Source: Hyphomicrobiales bacterium (lineage in GTDB: Bacteria; Pseudomonadota; Alphaproteobacteria; Rhizobiales; Xanthobacteraceae). Taken from it: a stretch of 64,000 bases of DNA. The notes under the pieces are model-generated. The model made no database searches. It was not told the DNA's origin and saw only the letters and a list, made by a program, of their open reading frames with translations. This document shows, one piece after another, positions 60,123 to 64,000 of this stretch. How positions within the stretch are numbered: the stretch's first letter is position 1; each line of letters starts with the position of its first letter. The DNA lies in the NCBI GenBank assembly GCA_017305665.1, contig JAFKKH010000012.1:62001-126000 (forward strand), written 5' to 3'. A program made the position numbers and the translations under genes.

Positions 60123-63100
60123 ATGAGATGGACTGATATTTTCATCAAGCGGCCGGTGCTGTCCGTTGTCGTCAGCCTGCTGATCCTGCTGATCGGCTTC
60201 AAGGCAGCGACCAGCCTGCCGATCCGGCAATACCCCAAACTGTCAAACACGGTCGTGAACATCACGACCGTGTATCCCGGCGCGTCCGCTGACCTGATTC
60301 AGGGATTCATCACGACCCCGATCGAGCAGGCCGTCGCTTCAGCCGAAGGCGTCGATTACATGACGTCGTCGTCGGTGCTCGGCACCAGCACGATTCAGGT
60401 TTACATCAAGCTGAACTTCGATCCGAACCAGGCGCTGACCGAGGTTCTCGCCAAGGTGAACTCGGTCAAGTACCTGATCCCGAAGGAATCGAACGACCCG
60501 ATCGTCACCAAGACGACGGGGCAGACCACGGCCGTGATGTATCTCGGCTTCTCCAGCGAGAAGCTGTCGGGTTCGGCGATTTCCGATTACCTGACACGCG
60601 TGATCCAGCCGGTGCTGTCGACCGTGGACGGCGTGGCTTCTGCCGATATCCTCGGAGGCCAGACCTTTGCGATGCGCCTCTGGCTCGACCCGGTGAAGAT
60701 GGCCGGTCGCGGTGTGTCGCCGACCGACGTTGCCGCCGCGATTGCAGCCAACAACTATCAGGCTGCCGCCGGCCAGGCCAAAGGCTACTTCACCGTCTCC
60801 AACGTCTCGACCAACACCGATCTGCAGAATCTCGATCAGTTCAAGCGGATGATCGTGAAGTCGAAGGACGGCGGCTTCGTGCGCATGGAGGATGTCGCGA
60901 CCGTCGAGCTTGCCGCGCAGAGTACCGATGCCAGCGTGGCCTTCAACGGCGAACACGCTATCTTCATCGGCGTGCAGGCGACGCCGCAGGGTAACCCGCT
61001 GACGATCGTCAAGGGCGTGCGAGCTCTGTTTCCAGAGATGGAGCGCAATCTGCCGCCGTCGATGAAGATGAAGGTGGCTTACGATTCGACCAAGTTCATT
61101 CAGTCGTCGATCAGCGAGGTCGAAAAGACCCTGATCGAGGCGGTCGGCATCGTGGTCATTGTGATCTTCCTGTTCCTGGCGTCGTTCCGCTCGGTCATCA
61201 TTCCCGTCGTCACGATCCCGCTGTCCCTGGTTGGCGTCTGCAGCCTGATGCTGATGATGGGCTTCAGCATCAACCTGCTGACGCTGCTGGCGATGGTGCT
61301 GGCCATCGGCCTCGTGGTCGACGACGCCATCGTCGTGGTGGAGAATATCCATCGCCATCTGGAGGAGGGGAAGCCGCCGGTCCAGGCTGCGATGCAGGGC
61401 GCGCGCGAAATCGTCGGCCCGGTCATCTCGATGACCATCACGCTGGCGGCGGTGTATGCGCCGATCGGTTTCCTCGGTGGTCTGACGGGTGCGCTGTTCC
61501 GCGAATTCGCCTTCACGCTCGCCGGTTCGGTGATCGTATCCGGCATCATCGCGCTGACGCTGTCGCCGATGATGTGCTCGGTCTTCCTCAAGGGCGGCGA
61601 CCAGGGCCGCTTCGCGAAGGTCGTCGACCGGGTGTTCGGCTCGGTGACGCGGTGGTACGGGAGGCAGCTCGATCGCTCGCTCGACTATCGTCCGATCACG
61701 GCGCTGTTCGCGCTGACTATCCTCGGCCTCGTCGGCTTCCTCTATATGCATACGTCGGCCGAACTGGCGCCCGAGGAAGATCAGGGCATCGTGTTCGCGG
61801 TGACCAAGGCGCCGAAATACGCCAATATCGATTACTCGGATTACTACGGCGACAAACTCGACAAGGCTTTCGCGAAATTCCCCGAAACCGATCTGCGCTT
61901 CGTGCTGAACGGCATCACCGGGCCGCAGGGCGGTATCGCGGGCATGTTGCTGAAGCCGTGGGATGAGCGCAAGCGGTCGTCGATCCAGCTCAAGCCGCTG
62001 GTGCAGGCCGAACTGAGCAAGATCGAAGGCGTTCAGGCCTTCGCCTTCAATCTTCCGCCGCTGCCCGGTGGACCCGGCGGTCTGCCCGTTCAGATGGTCA
62101 TCAGTTCGACCAGCGACTTCCGGCAAGTCTACGAGCAGATGAACAAACTGAAGGAAGCCGCGCGCAAGAGCGGACTGTTCATCGTCTCGGACAGCGACCT
62201 CGACTTCAATCAACCGGTGGTGCGGGTGAAGATCGACCGAACCAAGGCGAGCGACCTCGGCATCAACATGCAGCAGGTCGGCAACACGCTCGCTGTGCTT
62301 CTGGGCGGAAACTATATCAACCGCTTCAATCTGCAGGGACGCTCCTATCAGGTGATTCCGCAGGTGCCGCGCAGCATCCGCATTTCGCCGGAATCGCTCG
62401 GCGGCTATTACGTGTCGACCGCGACGGGTCAACTCGTGCCGCTCTCGACCATCGTCACGATCGAGACAGGGACCGATCCGAACTCACTGACCCATTATAA
62501 TCAGTTGAATTCGGCGACGTTCCAGGCGGTGCCGATGCCAGGCGTCACGGTCGGCCAGGCGGTCGACTTCCTGGAGAAAGAAGCAAAGAAACTGCCGGCT
62601 GGATTCAACCACGACTATCTCGCGGATTCGCGCCAGTATGTTCAGGAGGGCAACCAGCTCGCGGTCACGTTCGGCTTCGCGCTGATCATCATCTTCCTAG
62701 TGCTCGCCGCGCAGTTCGAGAGCTTGCGCGACCCGTTGGTCATCATGGTCAGCGTGCCCATGGCGATCGTCGGTGCGCTGATCCCGCTGTTCTTCGGCGT
62801 GGCGACGATGAACATCTATACGCAGGTCGGGTTGCTGACCCTGGTCGGTCTGATCAGCAAGCACGGCATCCTGATGGTCGAGTTCGCCAACGAGCTTCAG
62901 CTCAATGAAGGTCTCGACAAGCGCTCGGCAATCGAGATGGCGGCGCGGGTGCGGTTGCGTCCGATCCTGATGACGACGGCGGCCATGGTCACCGGCCTGC
63001 TGCCGCTGCTTACCGCATCCGGCGCGGGTGCTGCGAGCCGCTTCTCCATCGGCCTCGTGGTCGTCGCGGGTATGTTGATCGGCACGATGTTCACGCTGTT

Positions 63101-63218
63101 CGTGCTGCCGGCGGTTTACGTGGCGATCGCGACCGACCACCGGGCGGGGGCCGAGTCGCAGCGCAACAAGGATATCGCTGATTTCGATCTCGGCTCGAAC
63201 GCTTTGCGGCCGACCTAA
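60123..63218 (+). CDS. RND multidrug efflux permease (HAE1 family)
   Basis: A 1031-residue inner-membrane proton-driven pump, normal for AcrB/MexB-like proteins (about 1030-1050). It starts DIFIKRPVLSVVVSLLILLI; the proton-relay aspartate pair is in LAIGLVVDDAIVVVENIHRH, within the fourth membrane helix. Two large periplasmic loops follow the first and seventh membrane helices. The substrate range is unknown; HAE1 pumps export hydrophobic drugs, solvents or aromatic acids. It lies 19 bases after the adaptor stop. No outer-membrane factor gene is attached in the window. A terminator follows at 63241. Confidence 0.95.
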   Translation: MRWTDIFIKRPVLSVVVSLLILLIGFKAATSLPIRQYPKLSNTVVNITTVYPGASADLIQGFITTPIEQAVASAEGVDYMTSSSVLGTSTIQVYIKLNFDPNQALTEVLAKVNSVKYLIPKESNDPIVTKTTGQTTAVMYLGFSSEKLSGSAISDYLTRVIQPVLSTVDGVASADILGGQTFAMRLWLDPVKMAGRGVSPTDVAAAIAANNYQAAAGQAKGYFTVSNVSTNTDLQNLDQFKRMIVKSKDGGFVRMEDVATVELAAQSTDASVAFNGEHAIFIGVQATPQGNPLTIVKGVRALFPEMERNLPPSMKMKVAYDSTKFIQSSISEVEKTLIEAVGIVVIVIFLFLASFRSVIIPVVTIPLSLVGVCSLMLMMGFSINLLTLLAMVLAIGLVVDDAIVVVENIHRHLEEGKPPVQAAMQGAREIVGPVISMTITLAAVYAPIGFLGGLTGALFREFAFTLAGSVIVSGIIALTLSPMMCSVFLKGGDQGRFAKVVDRVFGSVTRWYGRQLDRSLDYRPITALFALTILGLVGFLYMHTSAELAPEEDQGIVFAVTKAPKYANIDYSDYYGDKLDKAFAKFPETDLRFVLNGITGPQGGIAGMLLKPWDERKRSSIQLKPLVQAELSKIEGVQAFAFNLPPLPGGPGGLPVQMVISSTSDFRQVYEQMNKLKEAARKSGLFIVSDSDLDFNQPVVRVKIDRTKASDLGINMQQVGNTLAVLLGGNYINRFNLQGRSYQVIPQVPRSIRISPESLGGYYVSTATGQLVPLSTIVTIETGTDPNSLTHYNQLNSATFQAVPMPGVTVGQAVDFLEKEAKKLPAGFNHDYLADSRQYVQEGNQLAVTFGFALIIIFLVLAAQFESLRDPLVIMVSVPMAIVGALIPLFFGVATMNIYTQVGLLTLVGLISKHGILMVEFANELQLNEGLDKRSAIEMAARVRLRPILMTTAAMVTGLLPLLTASGAGAASRFSIGLVVVAGMLIGTMFTLFVLPAVYVAIATDHRAGAESQRNKDIADFDLGSNALRPT

Positions 63219-63240
63219 AACCTCGCGTTTACGGCAATCG

Positions 63241-63278
63241 AAAAGGGGATCGGACTTGTCCGGTCCCCTTTTTGTTTT
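63241..63278 (+). terminator. Rho-independent terminator after the RND permease
   Basis: AAAAGGGGA pairs with TCCCCTTTT, with a T-G pair and CGGA/TCCG pairs inside, giving a 14-step stem and a CTTG loop, followed by T-rich TGTTTT. Confidence 0.9.
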
Positions 63279-63312
63279 CATAGTCGGCCAACAACAGAAA
63301 TGGGAGGCCGGC

Positions 63313-64000
63313 ATGATCAGCGAATTCGCGACGGGCAACTATCGGTTCATTCCGGCCGTCTTTCAGTATTCCAGCGGGGTCGCGGCCAATGCGGGATTCG
63401 AGATCGAGCGTGTGAGGTTCGATCGCCTCGTTCCGTTGGCCGAAGGTTTTCGGCGCGCCGCGGAGCACATCAAGGCTGCAGGGCGCCCTCTGACCGCGTT
63501 CTGTGCCTGCGAATTGCGCTCGCCAGGCGCCTTCACCGAAGACGGCTTTCGTAAATTCAACGAGCATTATGTGAAGACGCTTGCCGAGTGGCAGATCTTC
63601 GACGGGACGACCAATCCGGTGGCGCGCAGCAATGTCTGCCCGGAAATCGATCCGCCAGCGGAGCCGTCATTTTATGCGTTCTCATTCACGCGGCCGAGCA
63701 GTGGTGCATCGCCGAGCTTCGTGGTTGCGGGTAGCGCGGAGGCGCGCGGCGGCAGCGGCAGTTATCCCGAGCGCATCGTGCGCTATCGCGACGTGAGCCA
63801 CGACGGCATGAAAGAGAAGGTGCGGTTCACCGCTGGCCAAATGCAGCGCCGCCTCGCCGAATTCGGCTTCGGTTGGGGCGATACCACCGCGGCGCAGGCC
63901 TACACCATTCACGACTTTCATGCTGTGGCGGCTGACGAACTGGTGCGGCCGGGCGCTTTCCGGTCCGGCCTGACCTGGCACTTTGCGCGGCCGCCGGTGA
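63313..64000 (+). CDS. CnbZ/Rid-like deaminase family protein, partial at right edge
   Basis: The reading frame starts at an ATG with GGGAGG seven bases upstream and stays open through 229 codons to the window end. The product begins MISEFATGNYRFIPAVFQYS and includes ERVRFDRLVPLAEGFRRAAE, GRPLTAFCACELRSPGAFTE and PVARSNVCPEIDPPAEPSFYAF. This pattern resembles proteins annotated as 2-amino-5-chloromuconate deaminase (CnbZ), which have a Rid-like fold; the call is from memory. It would deaminate an enamine or imine-type intermediate. The DNA upstream holds the RND terminator, so it starts a new transcript. Confidence 0.6.
   Translation, partial: MISEFATGNYRFIPAVFQYSSGVAANAGFEIERVRFDRLVPLAEGFRRAAEHIKAAGRPLTAFCACELRSPGAFTEDGFRKFNEHYVKTLAEWQIFDGTTNPVARSNVCPEIDPPAEPSFYAFSFTRPSSGASPSFVVAGSAEARGGSGSYPERIVRYRDVSHDGMKEKVRFTAGQMQRRLAEFGFGWGDTTAAQAYTIHDFHAVAADELVRPGAFRSGLTWHFARPPV

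Noticed and set aside
60339-62432. 697-codon minus-strand frame opposite the RND permease
   Set aside because: Antisense shadow in high-GC DNA, no domain, and the plus-strand gene is unmistakable.

Overview
The window looks like chromosomal DNA of a high-GC alphaproteobacterium of the Bradyrhizobium/Rhodopseudomonas/Afipia group (Nitrobacteraceae). This rests on protein character (short class I IlvC, 520-residue LeuA, a CYP199-like P450), on many ABC/TRAP uptake systems beside small catabolic gene sets, and on intergenic palindromes that I recall as common in that group. It is an assignment from memory, not from a database search. I saw no insertion sequence, integrase, phage gene, CRISPR array or rRNA. 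One tRNA gene, tRNA-Lys(CTT), is present.

Layout. 1-2632: end of an EamA exporter, a LysE exporter, ilvC, and a small secreted LprI-like protein. 2682-5510: an osmoprotectant ABC transporter whose permease and binding protein are fused, plus a secreted protein of unknown function. 6038-10027: a NitT/TauT-type ABC importer with a cupin gene on the opposite strand inside it, then a Nudix-like protein. 10077-13433: polyphosphate kinase 2, a decayed adenylate cyclase fragment, and leuA behind a leucine-rich leader peptide. 13625-17897: a LysR regulator and a complete TRAP transporter. 18019-22857: a Spy-like protein, tRNA-Lys, an orphan Leu/Ile/Val-type binding protein, an FAD oxidoreductase and an IclR regulator. 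23329-24867: an OFA-type carrier with a 41-residue membrane partner. 24977-30047: an RraA-like protein, a serine hydrolase, an intradiol dioxygenase, an aldo/keto reductase and a DMT exporter. 30061-33055: an Lrp regulator divergent from an AceE-like E1 enzyme. 33348-38663: aldehyde dehydrogenase, SMP-30 lactonase, uronate dehydrogenase-like and IlvD/Edd dehydratase genes, a plausible sugar-acid oxidation set. 38717-43741: a secreted hydrolase, an enoyl-CoA hydratase, a CYP199-like P450 and two PfkB sugar kinases. 43985-47183: glutamate-type dehydrogenase, a double VOC protein and an unusual dihydroorotate dehydrogenase. 47285-55615: a TetR regulator, a full ABC importer, and an enolase-superfamily, Gfo/Idh, DUF993 and sugar-isomerase series, the best candidate here for an uncharacterised catabolic pathway. 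55621-58096: a second P450 and a split ThDP decarboxylase. 58168-63218: a TetR gene with a visible operator, followed by an RND efflux pair. 63313-end: start of a CnbZ/Rid-like deaminase gene.

How the parts work together. Most genes are short uptake-plus-catabolism cassettes for small organic acids, aromatics and sugar acids, each beside its own regulator (LysR, IclR, Lrp, TetR). ilvC and leuA are the anabolic exceptions. Clear stem-loop/T-run terminators follow ilvC, leuA, dctP, the Spy-like gene, the small OFA partner, the aldehyde dehydrogenase, the IlvD/Edd gene and the RND permease. No function was tested by search, so family calls come from motifs and remembered family features.
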